64,000 bases of DNA, from the NCBI RefSeq assembly GCF_947039605.1, contig NZ_CAMQZG010000011.1:1-64000 (forward strand), written 5' to 3'. Below, piece by piece: positions 1 to 9,386 of this stretch. Every line of letters begins with the position of its first letter. The first letter of the stretch is position 1. The DNA is from an uncultured Clostridium sp. (GTDB lineage: Bacteria; Bacillota; Clostridia; Clostridiales; Clostridiaceae). The translations under genes and the position numbers were made by a program. The notes under the pieces are model-generated. The model saw only the letters and a program-made list of their open reading frames with translations, was not told the DNA's origin and ran no database searches.

Positions 1-604
1 TGTCCATTATTTCATCTTTGATGGCACCTGTGAATGCTAAATTATAACCTGTTGCTTTATCCTCAAATTTAGGCCATAATACTCCTGGAGTATCTAAAAG
101 GTCTATATCATAACTTGTTTTTATCCATTGATTATTCTTCGTAAGTCCTGGTCTATCACCAGTCTTTGCAATATTATTTTTTGCCATTTTATTAATAAAT
201 GTTGATTTTCCAACGTTAGGAATTCCAACAACCATAGCTCTAGTTGTAAACTTTACAAGACCTTTACTTTTTAATCTATCATGCTTATCTTTTAATAACT
301 CATCAAGTGCTGGTTTTATATCTTGTAGCCCTTTACCATTTATAGCATTAACCTCTAAAACCATAGTTGTTTCATTATTTAAAGCTTTTTTCCAAGCTCT
401 TGTTACATTAGGATTTGATAAATCACTCTTATTAAGTAATATAAGTCTTGGTTTATCTCCACAAATCCTATCTATCTCTGGATTCTTAGAAGCTCTTGGT
501 ATTCTAGCATCTCTTATTTCTATAACAGCATCAACAAGCGCTAAACTCTCTTCTATTTTCCTTCTTGTTCTGGCCATATGACCTGGGAACCATTGTATTG
601 TCAT
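1..604 (-). CDS. rbgA: Ribosome biogenesis GTPase RbgA/YlqF (3' end outside window)
   Basis: GTPase that helps late assembly of the 50S subunit. About 201 N-terminal residues are visible; the C-terminal domain lies beyond the left edge. The protein opens with the family's WFPGHM motif (residues 5-10). The GTPase motifs are circularly permuted: NKSD near residue 57 (G4), then GIPNVGKST near 125 (G1), then DTPG near 170 (G3). The ATG at 602-604 follows a GGGAG ribosome binding site. It lies downstream of rplS, separated by that gene's terminator, so it relies on readthrough or a weak promoter of its own. The order rplS-rbgA is common in Firmicutes. Confidence 0.95.
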   Translation of the reverse strand, partial: MTIQWFPGHMARTRRKIEESLALVDAVIEIRDARIPRASKNPEIDRICGDKPRLILLNKSDLSNPNVTRAWKKALNNETTMVLEVNAINGKGLQDIKPALDELLKDKHDRLKSKGLVKFTTRAMVVGIPNVGKSTFINKMAKNNIAKTGDRPGLTKNNQWIKTSYDIDLLDTPGVLWPKFEDKATGYNLAFTGAIKDEIMD

Positions 605-660
605 TTGAAATTCTCCCTTCAAATTGTACTATATATATTTATAAAAAAATTTATCCGTAT

Positions 661-688
661 AATAAAAAACGGGGCTATTACTAGCCCC
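661..688 (-). terminator. Intrinsic terminator after rplS
   Basis: A 7-bp GC-rich stem (671-677 with 682-688, GGGGCTA/TAGCCCC, 4-base loop) is followed on the minus strand by a T-rich run at 661-669. It lies 21 bases past the rplS stop and closes the ylxM-to-rplS series before rbgA. Confidence 0.9.
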
Positions 689-709
689 TGTTCTCTATGA
701 AAAATTAGA

Positions 710-1063
710 TTAACGTCTAACTTTTAATTCTCTAACTTTAGCAGCTTTTCCTACTCTATCTCTTAAGTAGAATAATCTAGCTCTTCTTACTCTACCTCTT
801 CTAACTACTTCTAATCTATCGATTGAAGGTGAGTTAGTTGGGAAAGTTCTTTCAACACCAGTACCAGAAGCTACTCTTCTAACTGTGAAAGTTTCTCTTA
901 TTCCACCGTGTTGTCTTTTTAAAACTGTTCCTTCGAACATTTGAACTCTTTCTTTTTCACCTTCTGTGATTTTAACGTATACCTTAACAGTATCTCCTAC
1001 ATGGAATTCCGCTAAATCTGTTCTGATTTGCTCTTGCTCTATTGATCTTAATAATTCGTTCAT
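710..1063 (-). CDS. rplS: 50S ribosomal protein L19
   Basis: L19 of the large subunit, which contributes to an inter-subunit bridge. The 117-residue length and the opening [14 protein letters not shown] are typical. I chose the second of two close ATGs (1063): AAGGAGGG is about 8 bases before it but only 2 bases before the first ATG at 1069. It is the last ribosomal gene of the ylxM-ffh-rpsP-khpA-rimM-trmD-rplS series, and also seems to have its own promoter in the 128-base gap after trmD. A strong terminator follows. Confidence 0.97.
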   Translation of the reverse strand: MNELLRSIEQEQIRTDLAEFHVGDTVKVYVKITEGEKERVQMFEGTVLKRQHGGIRETFTVRRVASGTGVERTFPTNSPSIDRLEVVRRGRVRRARLFYLRDRVGKAAKVRELKVRR

Positions 1064-1069
1064 GTGCAT

Positions 1070-1150
1070 TCCCTCCTTGATTAACTATAATGTGACGCTC
1101 TTAAACAAAATATATATATGTCAGAGGAACGCCCGTACTAGCACAAAATT
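1070..1150 (-). promoter_or_regulatory. rplS 5' leader, candidate L19 leader RNA
   Basis: About 80 bases lie between the candidate rplS promoter and its start. On the minus strand they hold partly complementary segments (1129-1136 with 1098-1107, CTCT..ACA against TGT..AGAG, with a bulge). Autoregulatory L19 leaders are known between trmD and rplS in Firmicutes. I matched it by position and rough pairing only, not by a covariance model. Confidence 0.35.
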
Positions 1151-1151
1151 T

Positions 1152-1180
1152 ATTCTATCATATGTTTATATACTAATCAA
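1152..1180 (-). promoter_or_regulatory. Sigma-A-type promoter for rplS
   Basis: The -35 is TTGATT (1175-1180), the spacer is 17 bases, and the -10 is TAGAAT (1152-1157), read on the minus strand. It sits directly after the trmD stop, so rplS could be made separately from the upstream operon. Confidence 0.55.
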
Positions 1181-1191
1181 CAAATTTTTGT

Positions 1192-1899
1192 TTATTTCTT
1201 TAACAATTTATTGTCTTCTTTTGATAAACTTAACTTTTTGAATAAATCTGGCCTTTTCTCTTTTGTAATAAATAGAGATTTTTGTCTTCTCCATTTTCTT
1301 ATATTTTCATGATGGCCCGAAATTAAAATTTCAGGTACAGCATCACCTTCAAATTCAAATGGTCTTGTATATTGTGGATACTCAAGAGTTCCATCATAGA
1401 AAGATTCATCCTGAAAACTCTCTTCTTTCCCTAAAACTCCTGGTACTAATCTGCATATACTATCTATGACAGGTATTGCCGCCATTTCACCACCAGTTAG
1501 AACAAAATCACCAAGTGATATCTCCATATCAAAATATTTATAGGCTCTCTCATCAATCCCCTCATAATGCCCACAAACAAAGACTAATTCATCTTCATTT
1601 GCAAGCTCATTTGCAAGCTCTTGATTAAAAGTTACACCTCTTGGCCCTAAAAATATAACTTTACCTTTATTTTCTTCTTTAATAGCTCTTATTGTATCTA
1701 CAACCGGTTGTGGTGCCATAACCATCCCTGCACCACCACCATATGGTGTATCATCTACTTTTTTATGTTTATTCAAAGTATAATCTCTTATATCTATAGC
1801 TTTTATATCTAAAAGACCTTTATCACTTGCCTTTCCCATAATACTATGAGAAAAAATATTAAACATATCTGGAAAAAGTGTTAAAATATTAATTTTCAT
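1192..1899 (-). CDS. trmD: tRNA (guanine-N1)-methyltransferase TrmD
   Basis: SPOUT-family enzyme that makes m1G at position 37 of tRNAs from S-adenosylmethionine, preventing +1 frameshifts. The 235-residue protein has GGGAG (54-58), [10 protein letters not shown] (109-118) and the trefoil-knot segment [11 protein letters not shown] (130-140), all family hallmarks. Its start overlaps the end of rimM by 11 bases, which suggests translational coupling. The binding site (AGGGG) lies inside the rimM coding end. Confidence 0.97.
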   Translation of the reverse strand: MKINILTLFPDMFNIFSHSIMGKASDKGLLDIKAIDIRDYTLNKHKKVDDTPYGGGAGMVMAPQPVVDTIRAIKEENKGKVIFLGPRGVTFNQELANELANEDELVFVCGHYEGIDERAYKYFDMEISLGDFVLTGGEMAAIPVIDSICRLVPGVLGKEESFQDESFYDGTLEYPQYTRPFEFEGDAVPEILISGHHENIRKWRRQKSLFITKEKRPDLFKKLSLSKEDNKLLKK

Positions 1900-2392
1900 C
1901 TTGCCATTCCCCTGAAGGTCTAATGACTACAAATTTATCATCAATATTTATTTCATATACAAATTCTTTCATTACAGGTACTAAAATTTCTTTAGCGCCC
2001 TTTACCCAGTAAACATCATTGCTTCCTGTTTTAATTATATCTGCTATTTCACCATAAACAAAATTATTAGTATCTTTTACTATGCATCCTAATAAATCAG
2101 TTACAAAGAAAGTATCTTCTGGTAGCTCTACTGCATCTTCTCTTGAAACTTCAAGGTATGGTCTTTTAAACTTATACTTTTCAGCCTCATTCATTGAGTC
2201 TATTCCCTCAATTTTTAATACAACTTTATCTTTTAAGAATTTAACATTCTCTATTTTAACTATTTTTTTGTTTAAGTAAACTTCTTTTAATGTCTTAAAT
2301 CTGCTCATGTCATCTGTTAAAGGCATAACTTTAACTTCTCCCATTACACCATGAGTATTAATTATTTGACCTATTCTTAAAAATTCTATCAT
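1889..2392 (-). CDS. rimM: 16S rRNA processing protein RimM
   Basis: Binds ribosomal protein S19 and helps mature the 30S head. It has an N-terminal RimM domain beginning [12 protein letters not shown] and a C-terminal PRC-barrel. I chose the ATG at 2392 (167 residues): GGAGG lies 5 bases before it, whereas an upstream GTG at 2404 has no site and overlaps that GGAGG. It follows khpA by 56 bases and overlaps trmD. The series rpsP-khpA-rimM-trmD-rplS is a conserved Firmicute operon. Confidence 0.95.
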   Translation of the reverse strand: MIEFLRIGQIINTHGVMGEVKVMPLTDDMSRFKTLKEVYLNKKIVKIENVKFLKDKVVLKIEGIDSMNEAEKYKFKRPYLEVSREDAVELPEDTFFVTDLLGCIVKDTNNFVYGEIADIIKTGSNDVYWVKGAKEILVPVMKEFVYEINIDDKFVVIRPSGEWQDEN

Positions 2393-2448
2393 CTTAACCT
2401 CCACCTCTTTTATATGTATAAAAAGAGCTAGGTTACCCTAACTCTTTT

Positions 2449-2682
2449 TTATATAATATCCAATTCAACTCTTTTGTTTTCCTTTAGCGAAGCTGCTTTT
2501 AAAACCGTTCTTATCGCCTTGGCAACTTTGCCTTGTTTTCCTATGATTCTTCCAGTATCAGACTCTGATACTTTAAGCTTTAGTATAATCTTATCGTCTT
2601 TTCTATCTTCAGTTATTACAACTTCATCTGGAAAATCGACTAATGATTTTGTGATTAGTTCAACTAATTCTACCATATTCAT
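2449..2682 (-). CDS. khpA: KH-domain RNA-binding protein KhpA (YlqC)
   Basis: Small RNA-binding protein of 77 residues that in related bacteria pairs with KhpB (Jag) and affects small-RNA and cell-division functions. The single KH fold shows the GxxG loop in GRIIGKQGK (44-52). It lies between rpsP and rimM, its usual place. The start is notable: the strong site AGGAGG (2709-2714) is 26 bases from the ATG at 2682, with a perfect 7-bp hairpin between them that would restore 7-base spacing when folded. A second in-frame ATG at 2676 cannot be excluded. Confidence 0.93.
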   Translation of the reverse strand: MNMVELVELITKSLVDFPDEVVITEDRKDDKIILKLKVSESDTGRIIGKQGKVAKAIRTVLKAASLKENKRVELDII

Positions 2683-2714
2683 AGTCTGCTAAAGAACTTA
2701 GCAGTTCACCTCCT
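2683..2714 (-). promoter_or_regulatory. Split ribosome binding site with intervening hairpin, khpA
   Basis: On the minus strand AGGAGG (2709-2714) is followed by 4 bases, then CTGCTAA-GTTCT-TTAGCAG (2704-2686, 7-bp stem), then 3 bases, then the khpA ATG. The linear gap is 26 bases; with the hairpin folded it is 7, the ideal distance. Confidence 0.7.
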
Positions 2715-2720
2715 GGAAAA

Positions 2721-2969
2721 TTACTTAGTGATTCCAGCTTTAGCGAAAAGTCTCTTAACAACATCTGTTGGTTGAGCACCATTTCCTAACCATTTAGCTG
2801 CCTTCTCAGCGTTAATTTTAACGTCTGCTTCAGGTTTAGCGATTGGATTGTAGTATCCGATCTCTTCGATGAATTTACCATCTCTAGGAGCTCTTGAATC
2901 AGCTACAACTACTCTGTAGAAAGGTGATTTATGAGCACCCATTCTTTTTAATCTTATTTTTACTGCCAT
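2721..2969 (-). CDS. rpsP: 30S ribosomal protein S16
   Basis: S16 of the small subunit, 82 residues, opening [19 protein letters not shown], a near-invariant family start. I chose the ATG at 2969, which has AAAGGAGG 9 bases upstream; a GTG four codons earlier overlaps that site. It follows ffh by 40 bases in the same operon. The khpA ribosome binding site begins 6 bases after its stop codon. Confidence 0.97.
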   Translation of the reverse strand: MAVKIRLKRMGAHKSPFYRVVVADSRAPRDGKFIEEIGYYNPIAKPEADVKINAEKAAKWLGNGAQPTDVVKRLFAKAGITK

Positions 2970-3009
2970 TGTATATTTCACCTCCTTTAAAAGATAATGT
3001 ATTTATATA

Positions 3010-4368
3010 TTACTTCATAAACGGCATTTTACCAAACATACCTTTCTTTCCAGCCCCTTTACTAAGTGACTTGAATTGCTTCATCTGTTTTTTCATCATT
3101 CCATGACCTTTTATGAGCTTATTAACATCTTGAATTGTTGTTCCTGATCCTTTTGCAATTCTTTTCTTTCTTGAATTAGAACCATTTAAAAGGTTTGGAT
3201 TTTTTCTTTCTTTATCTGACATTGAATAGATAATAGATTTAACTTTATCCATTTCTTTCTCACTATTTGAAAGATCTAGTCCATCTAATTCTTTTGCATT
3301 AACTCCAGGCATCATTTCCATTAATTTTGTAATTGGACCAAGTTTTTTCATCTGTTCCATTGCCTTAAGATAATCATCAAAATTAAAATCTTGATTCGTC
3401 ATCTTTTTTGCAAGCTCTTCAGCGTCTTTTTGGTCTATTGATTCTTGTGCTTTTTCTATAAGAGATAATACATCTCCCATTCCAAGAATTCTTGAAGCCA
3501 TTCTGTCTGGGTGGAATACTTCGATGTCACTCATCTTTTCACCCATACCAACAAATTTAATTGGCTTATCAGTTACTTTTCTAATTGAAAGTGCTGCTCC
3601 ACCTCTTGTATCACCATCAAGTTTAGTTAGTATAACTCCTGTTACACCAAGACTATCATTGAACGTTTGTGCTACATTAACTGCATCCTGTCCTGTCATT
3701 GAGTCAACAACAAGAAGTATTTCGCTTGGATTTGCAATTTCTTTAACATCTTTCAATTCTTGCATTAAAGCTTCATCTATATGAAGTCTACCTGCAGTAT
3801 CTATTATTACAATATTATTTCCATTTTCTCTAGCATGAGCAATACCAGCTTTAGCAATTTCTACTGCTGCAACTTTATCTCCCATTGAGAATACCGGAAT
3901 ATCTATTTGCTTTCCTACAACCTCTAATTGTTTAATCGCAGCCGGTCTATAAATATCACATGCTACTAACAAAGGTTTTTTATTTTGTTTTCTTAAGTGT
4001 AGTGCAAGCTTTCCTGTCATTGTAGTTTTACCAGCACCTTGAAGTCCAACCATCATTAATACTGTAATTCCACTTGATGAATAATTAAGCTTACTCTCAG
4101 ACTCACCCATAAGACTTGTTAATTCTTCATTAACTATCTTAACTACTTGTTGTCCTGGTGTCAAGCTCGTAAGAACATCTTCACCAACACATTTCTCACT
4201 AACAACTTTAATAAACTCTTTCACGACCTTAAAGTTTACATCAGCTTCTAATAAAGCAAGTTTAACTTCCCTCATAGCTTCTTTTATATCTTTTTCAGTC
4301 AGTCTGCCTTTTCCCTTTAATTTCTTAAATGCATCTTGTAATTTTGATGCTAAATTATCAAAAGCCAT
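3010..4368 (-). CDS. ffh: Signal recognition particle protein Ffh (SRP54)
   Basis: GTPase subunit of SRP that binds signal sequences and 4.5S/6S RNA and docks with FtsY at the membrane. The 452-residue protein has the N helical bundle (about 1-95), the G domain with GLQGAGKTT (108-116), DTAGR and TKLDGDTRGG, then a methionine-rich M domain from about residue 295 ending in GKMPFMK. It lies 11 bases after ylxM, and AGGAGG precedes the start. Confidence 0.98.
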   Translation of the reverse strand: MAFDNLASKLQDAFKKLKGKGRLTEKDIKEAMREVKLALLEADVNFKVVKEFIKVVSEKCVGEDVLTSLTPGQQVVKIVNEELTSLMGESESKLNYSSSGITVLMMVGLQGAGKTTMTGKLALHLRKQNKKPLLVACDIYRPAAIKQLEVVGKQIDIPVFSMGDKVAAVEIAKAGIAHARENGNNIVIIDTAGRLHIDEALMQELKDVKEIANPSEILLVVDSMTGQDAVNVAQTFNDSLGVTGVILTKLDGDTRGGAALSIRKVTDKPIKFVGMGEKMSDIEVFHPDRMASRILGMGDVLSLIEKAQESIDQKDAEELAKKMTNQDFNFDDYLKAMEQMKKLGPITKLMEMMPGVNAKELDGLDLSNSEKEMDKVKSIIYSMSDKERKNPNLLNGSNSRKKRIAKGSGTTIQDVNKLIKGHGMMKKQMKQFKSLSKGAGKKGMFGKMPFMK

Positions 4369-4379
4369 GCCGAATCCTC

Positions 4380-4718
4380 CTATGCGTTTATAATCTCATC
4401 AATATTACTATCAATGATTTTTAATTCCTCTTCACTAAGAGATTTATTATCAGATAGTTTTTCAAGTAACTTTTCTTTTAAAATCACTCTTTGCCTGTAT
4501 TTATCTAATAGTTTGAGTTTTTCCTCATAAGCTGATAATTGCTTCGAACATCTCTTTATCAAATCAAAAGTTGCCTGTCTGCTAGTTTTATTTAAATCTG
4601 CTATTTCAGCTAAAGACAAATCTTCATTGTAATAAAGATTCATTATGTTAAGCTGCTTCTCAGTTAGTAAGGAACTATAATAGTCTAATAACATTGATAT
4701 TTCAAATCTATCTTCCAT
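4380..4718 (-). CDS. ylxM: SRP-associated HTH protein YlxM
   Basis: Small helix-turn-helix protein of 112 residues that belongs to the UPF0122 family and accompanies ffh in Firmicutes; in streptococci it modulates SRP assembly. The HTH lies around 29-56 (LYYNEDLSLAEIADLNKTSR), resembling sigma-factor region 4. It is first in the ffh operon, with GGTGG before the ATG and a good sigma-A promoter about 30 bases upstream. Confidence 0.93.
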   Translation of the reverse strand: MEDRFEISMLLDYYSSLLTEKQLNIMNLYYNEDLSLAEIADLNKTSRQATFDLIKRCSKQLSAYEEKLKLLDKYRQRVILKEKLLEKLSDNKSLSEEELKIIDSNIDEIINA

Positions 4719-4742
4719 ATAACCACCTTACTTACAAATGAT

Positions 4743-4771
4743 ATATTATCAGAATTTTTAAGTAGTGTCAA
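4743..4771 (-). promoter_or_regulatory. Sigma-A promoter of the ylxM-ffh-rpsP operon
   Basis: A perfect TTGACA -35 (4766-4771), 17-base spacer and TAATAT -10 (4743-4748) on the minus strand, 25 bases before ylxM. It is the strongest promoter match in this part and separates the SRP/ribosome operon from ftsY. Confidence 0.8.
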
Positions 4772-4888
4772 GTATTTTTACTTAACACCTTATTTGATAT
4801 TTTTTTCTTCTAAATCAAGTAATAATAACATTTGTAAGAACTATTAAATTTATTTTCTCTAAAATTTTTTAAATTTATTTCATTTTTC

Positions 4889-5800
4889 TTATAGTAATGC
4901 ACTCGCAAAAGCTTTAGCATCAAACTCTTGTAAATCTTCTATTCCTTCTCCAACTCCAATATATCTTACCGGGATATCTAATGTAGTTTTAATTGAAATT
5001 ACAACTCCACCCTTAGCAGTCCCATCAAGTTTTGTGAGTATTATTCCATCTATAGGGCAAGATTCCATAAATTGTTTAGCTTGAATAACAGCATTTTGTC
5101 CTGTTGTAGCATCTAAAACAAGTAATGTTTCTTTCTCTATATCTCCAAGTTCTCTATCTATTATTCTATTTATTTTTGCAAGTTCATCCATAAGATTTTT
5201 CTTATTATGAAGTCTACCTGCTGTATCACAAATTAAAATATCTACATTCCTAGCTTTAGCAGCTGCTACCGCATCAAATACTACTGCAGCTGGGTCTGAA
5301 CCTTCCATATGTTTAATTATATCAACACCTGATCTTTCACTCCAAACATTTAACTGATCAATAGCTGCTGCTCTAAATGTATCTGCTGCTGCTAAAAGAA
5401 CTTTTTTTCCATCTGCTTTGTACTTTGATGCAAGTTTTCCTATTGAAGTTGTTTTTCCAACCCCATTTACACCAATTATAAGTAAAACTTTTTTACTATC
5501 TGTTGAAGGCTTTTCCTGTGAACCTGCTAAAAGCATTTCTTCAACAACTTCTTTTAACGCTGGTTTTACCATTCCTACATCATTAATTCTTTCTTTTCTA
5601 ATTTTTTTCTTTAAATTATCAATTATAGCTACAGTTGTTTCCATACCTACATCTGATGTTATAAGAGCCTCTTCAAGCTCATCATATAAATCATCATCAA
5701 TAGCTACCGCAAGTTTTAGAGTTTCATTAATCTTATCAGTAAGATTATCTCTTGTTTTGCTTAAACCATCTTTTAATTTACTAAATAGTCCTCCAAACAT
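4889..5800 (-). CDS. ftsY: SRP receptor FtsY
   Basis: Membrane-docking GTPase that receives SRP-ribosome complexes. The 303-residue protein consists of the NG domain only: N bundle about 1-100, then GVNGVGKTTS (110-119), DTFRAAA, DTAGR and TKLDGTAKGG. The acidic A domain of proteobacterial FtsY is absent, as is usual in Firmicutes. It follows smc by 25 bases, the conserved smc-ftsY pair. GGAG is 8 bases before the ATG. No clear terminator was seen after it in the 170-base gap to ylxM. Confidence 0.97.
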   Translation of the reverse strand: MFGGLFSKLKDGLSKTRDNLTDKINETLKLAVAIDDDLYDELEEALITSDVGMETTVAIIDNLKKKIRKERINDVGMVKPALKEVVEEMLLAGSQEKPSTDSKKVLLIIGVNGVGKTTSIGKLASKYKADGKKVLLAAADTFRAAAIDQLNVWSERSGVDIIKHMEGSDPAAVVFDAVAAAKARNVDILICDTAGRLHNKKNLMDELAKINRIIDRELGDIEKETLLVLDATTGQNAVIQAKQFMESCPIDGIILTKLDGTAKGGVVISIKTTLDIPVRYIGVGEGIEDLQEFDAKAFASALL

Positions 5801-5825
5801 ATATCTATCTCCTTTTCTCTTTAAA

Positions 5826-8800
5826 TTATTTTTTATTTAAATCTACTGAAACTATTTTAGATATACCTTTCTCTTCCATAGTTACACCATACATTATATC
5901 AGATACTTCCATAGTACCTTTTCTATGTGTAATAACAATAAATTGTATATTATCCGCAAACTGTTTTAAGAACTCTGCATATCTAGAAACATTTGCATCA
6001 TCAAGTGCTGCTTCTATTTCATCTAATATACAAAATGGTGTTGGCTTCATTCTAAGTATAGCAAATAATAGGGCTATTGCAGATAAAACTTTTTCTCCAC
6101 CTGACATAAGATTAATATTTTGAATTTTTTTTCCTGGTGGTTGCACTCTTATCTCTATATCACTATTTAACTCATCTAAGTCATCTAGTATAAGAGTAGC
6201 ACTACCCCCTTTAAATAATTCTTTAAATGTACTATCAAAATTTTTATTTAATATATTAAAGTTTTGTCTAAAAATAACTTTCATTTTAGATGTCATATCT
6301 TCAATAATTCCTATAAGTTCTTTTCTAGCATTTTCAAGGTCATCCCTCTCTCTAGTTAAAAACTTATATTTTTCTAATAGTTCTTTAAATTCTTCAACTG
6401 CATTTACATTTACACTTCCTAAAGAATTTATCTTAGACTTTAATAAATATATACTAGCTTTATGTTTTTCTATATCTTCTATTTCCTTAAACTCACCTAA
6501 CACTTCTTTTGAATCTATATCATACTCATCAAAAAGCTTCTGTGATGAATTATTTTTATCACTCTCATGCTTTGTATAAATTATTTTATGTCTGTGAAGT
6601 TCTTCTTCTTTTTTAGCAATAATTAGAGTTAATTCCTCAATAATACCTTCAAGCTTATTTATTTTTTCTTTTATTTTAGCTCTATAAGCTTCAAACTCTT
6701 TACTTTTTTCCTCTAACCCTAACAGTTTTTCTTCCTCAAAATTTATAAAACTCTTTTTAGCAATCACCCTATCAGTATTTTTCTTTATATCTAGCTGAGT
6801 TTCTTCATTAATTTTATTTATTTTCTCTATAAAAATCTCTATATCTATAACTTCATTTTTCATTCTAAGGATATTTTTACTTTTTCCATCTGCATTTTCT
6901 TTTACACTTGCAAATTTAACTTTTAAACTAGTAGTTTCTTTCTCTTTATCCTCTTTTTTAGCAATAAGTTCTTCAACTTCAATTAAAAGTTTATCTATTA
7001 TAACCTTATTATTTGACCCAACATCTTTAACTTTAGAATATTCTCCTGTAAGTTCCTCTAATTCAGTTGTTATATTTACACACTTGCTTTTTATAGACTC
7101 AACTTCACTAGTTATATTTTTAATTCCTGTTTTCAAATTAAACATCTCATCTAAAAGACGTTTTACTTCACTCTTTATATTTATAATATCAAGTTCTTTT
7201 TTATGAATATCATTCTCTAATATTTTTAAATCTTTTAAACTCAATTCAAAAGTAGATGTTTCGATTTCTTGTTTAGAATTCAAGTTATTTAAATTTTCTT
7301 TAGCTATACTTAATTCTTCTAAAAGACTCTCACTCTCTTTTTTCCTAGATATAATACCCATATTCTTTTGATAACTACTACCACCTGTTAATGCACCACC
7401 AGAATTTATAATTTCTCCAAAAAGAGTAACAATCTTATATCTATAATTACTTTTTTTAGCAATATCTAATGCACAATCTATATTCTCACAAATAAGCGTT
7501 CTCCCAAGTATATGATTTATAATACGCTCATATTTAGCATCAAACTTCACAAGTTCTGCTGCAACTCCAAGATAACCTTTAGATTGCTTTATGTTACTAT
7601 CAACTATTATTTTTTTACCTTTAATTATAGATAATGGTAAAAAAGTTGCCCTACCAAGCTTATTTTTCTTTAAATATTCTATCATTTGTTTTGCTATATG
7701 TTCATCTTTTGTAACAATATTAGATATAGCACCTGCTAAACTTATCTCAATTGCAGTCTCAAAACCTTTTTTCGTATCTATAAGCTCACCTAAAATAATT
7801 GAATCTTCCTTCTTAACATCAAAAAAACCTTTTGATATATGTGTCATTAATTTTTTTACCGACACATTATACCCCTCATATTCTTTTTCGAGCTTAGACA
7901 ACATATCTCTATTCGCACTCAATCTACTAATATTTGAAAGTTCCCTTGTTATTCCCTTTTCAAAATCTATAAGTTTAGTTTTCTTTGTAGTAATATCATT
8001 CTCTTTTTCTACTTTTCCTGAAATTAAAAAAGTTTTTTTATTTTCTTCCTCTAAAATTTCATTATCTAAATTAAATTTTGTTATTATACTTACATTTAAA
8101 GATGCTTCCATCCCTGAAATTTTTATATGATTAGCATCTAAATTTTCAGTTAAATCTGAAAATTTACTTTCTAAAATAGCCTTTCTATTAAAGTAATTCG
8201 ATTCTGTTCTCGTTGCTTCAATATCTTTGTTTTTAAGCTTATTAATTTCTACTTCTTTATTATGTAAAGTTGAAATGATTTCACTTTTCAAAATTTCTTT
8301 TTCAGATAATTCTTTTTTTATAAATTGAATTCCTTTTTCCTGATTATCAAATTCTTCTATAATAATCATAAGTTCTTTATTTAAATTATTTTTCTTCTTA
8401 AGATTAAAATCTATATCATCATTAGATTTCTTTATAGTACCCTCAAAATTTTTAATTCTTTCTTGTAATAATAAAATCTCTGACTTTGCATTTACTATAC
8501 TTTCTTTTTTACTTAAATAATCCTCTTTTTTCGTAAGGTTATCAACTTCTAACTTTTCTATATCTACTTTTAATTTCTTTAAACTTTCTCTAGCATTATT
8601 ATTTTTTTCTTTTTCTAATATATTAATTTCTTCTATCTTTTTTATTTCATCTTCTTTTACTTCTATCTTTGAATTTATACTAATTAAATTGTTTACAAGT
8701 AAATTAATATCTTTCTCTTTAAGCTCACTTGCTAAAGTTAAATATTTTTCAGCCTTTTTCTTTTCTTCTTCTAAAGGTTCTAATCGTTCCTCATAAGTAT

Positions 8801-9386
8801 ATACAATATCATTTATTCTAGTTAAATTATCTGCTGTATTTTTAAGCTTTCTCTCTGCCTCACTTTTTCTTGACTTATATTTTACAATACCTGCCGCTTC
8901 TTCTAAAAGTGCTCTTCTATCATCTGATTTTCCACTTAAAATCGCATCAATCTTCCCTTGACCAATTAGTGAGTATCCTTCTTTTCCTATACCTGTATCC
9001 ATAAATAGATTTACAATATCTTTTAATCTACAAGTTGAGTTATTTATAAGGTATTCACTCTCTCCTGATCTGTATATACGTCTTGTTACTTTAACTTCAT
9101 TAAAGTCTATTGGGAGACTCTCATCACTATTATCAAGTGTAAGAGAAACACTTGCAATTCCTATAGCTTTTCTGTATTCAGTACCTGTAAAGATGATATC
9201 TTCCATCTTTGATCCTCTTAAAGTTTTAGCACTTTGTTCACCTAAAACCCATCTTACAGCATCTGATACATTACTCTTACCACTACCATTTGGTCCTACA
9301 ATTGCTGTTATTCCTTTAGTAAACCTTAACTCCGTTTTATCTGCAAACGACTTAAAGCCTCTTATTTCAAGAGATTTTAAAAACAT
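5826..9386 (-). CDS. smc: Chromosome partition/condensin protein Smc
   Basis: Condensin ATPase that, with ScpA and ScpB, compacts and segregates the chromosome. The 1186-residue protein has the Walker A head GPNGSGKSN (31-39), two long lysine/glutamate-rich coiled coils, a central hinge (about 500-680, GGALTGGSS near its end), the signature LMSGGEK and Walker B FCILDEIEAALDD. The length is normal. Its ATG has no near ribosome binding site: GGAGGG (9425-9430) is 38 bases away, with an 8-bp hairpin between. A 30-codon peptide gene lies upstream and ftsY downstream. Confidence 0.97.
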   Translation of the reverse strand: MFLKSLEIRGFKSFADKTELRFTKGITAIVGPNGSGKSNVSDAVRWVLGEQSAKTLRGSKMEDIIFTGTEYRKAIGIASVSLTLDNSDESLPIDFNEVKVTRRIYRSGESEYLINNSTCRLKDIVNLFMDTGIGKEGYSLIGQGKIDAILSGKSDDRRALLEEAAGIVKYKSRKSEAERKLKNTADNLTRINDIVYTYEERLEPLEEEKKKAEKYLTLASELKEKDINLLVNNLISINSKIEVKEDEIKKIEEINILEKEKNNNARESLKKLKVDIEKLEVDNLTKKEDYLSKKESIVNAKSEILLLQERIKNFEGTIKKSNDDIDFNLKKKNNLNKELMIIIEEFDNQEKGIQFIKKELSEKEILKSEIISTLHNKEVEINKLKNKDIEATRTESNYFNRKAILESKFSDLTENLDANHIKISGMEASLNVSIITKFNLDNEILEEENKKTFLISGKVEKENDITTKKTKLIDFEKGITRELSNISRLSANRDMLSKLEKEYEGYNVSVKKLMTHISKGFFDVKKEDSIILGELIDTKKGFETAIEISLAGAISNIVTKDEHIAKQMIEYLKKNKLGRATFLPLSIIKGKKIIVDSNIKQSKGYLGVAAELVKFDAKYERIINHILGRTLICENIDCALDIAKKSNYRYKIVTLFGEIINSGGALTGGSSYQKNMGIISRKKESESLLEELSIAKENLNNLNSKQEIETSTFELSLKDLKILENDIHKKELDIINIKSEVKRLLDEMFNLKTGIKNITSEVESIKSKCVNITTELEELTGEYSKVKDVGSNNKVIIDKLLIEVEELIAKKEDKEKETTSLKVKFASVKENADGKSKNILRMKNEVIDIEIFIEKINKINEETQLDIKKNTDRVIAKKSFINFEEEKLLGLEEKSKEFEAYRAKIKEKINKLEGIIEELTLIIAKKEEELHRHKIIYTKHESDKNNSSQKLFDEYDIDSKEVLGEFKEIEDIEKHKASIYLLKSKINSLGSVNVNAVEEFKELLEKYKFLTRERDDLENARKELIGIIEDMTSKMKVIFRQNFNILNKNFDSTFKELFKGGSATLILDDLDELNSDIEIRVQPPGKKIQNINLMSGGEKVLSAIALLFAILRMKPTPFCILDEIEAALDDANVSRYAEFLKQFADNIQFIVITHRKGTMEVSDIMYGVTMEEKGISKIVSVDLNKK

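Noticed and set aside
1143..1191. Inverted repeat ACAAAATTT/AAATTTTTGT after trmD as a terminator
   Set aside because: AT-only stem with a 30-base loop and no T-run; it flanks the rplS promoter and is probably composition-driven.
7591..8130. 179-codon open frame on the plus strand inside smc
   Set aside because: It is antisense to the coiled-coil region of smc; AT-rich lysine/glutamate codons read backwards give hydrophobic, stop-poor frames. No ribosome binding site was seen.
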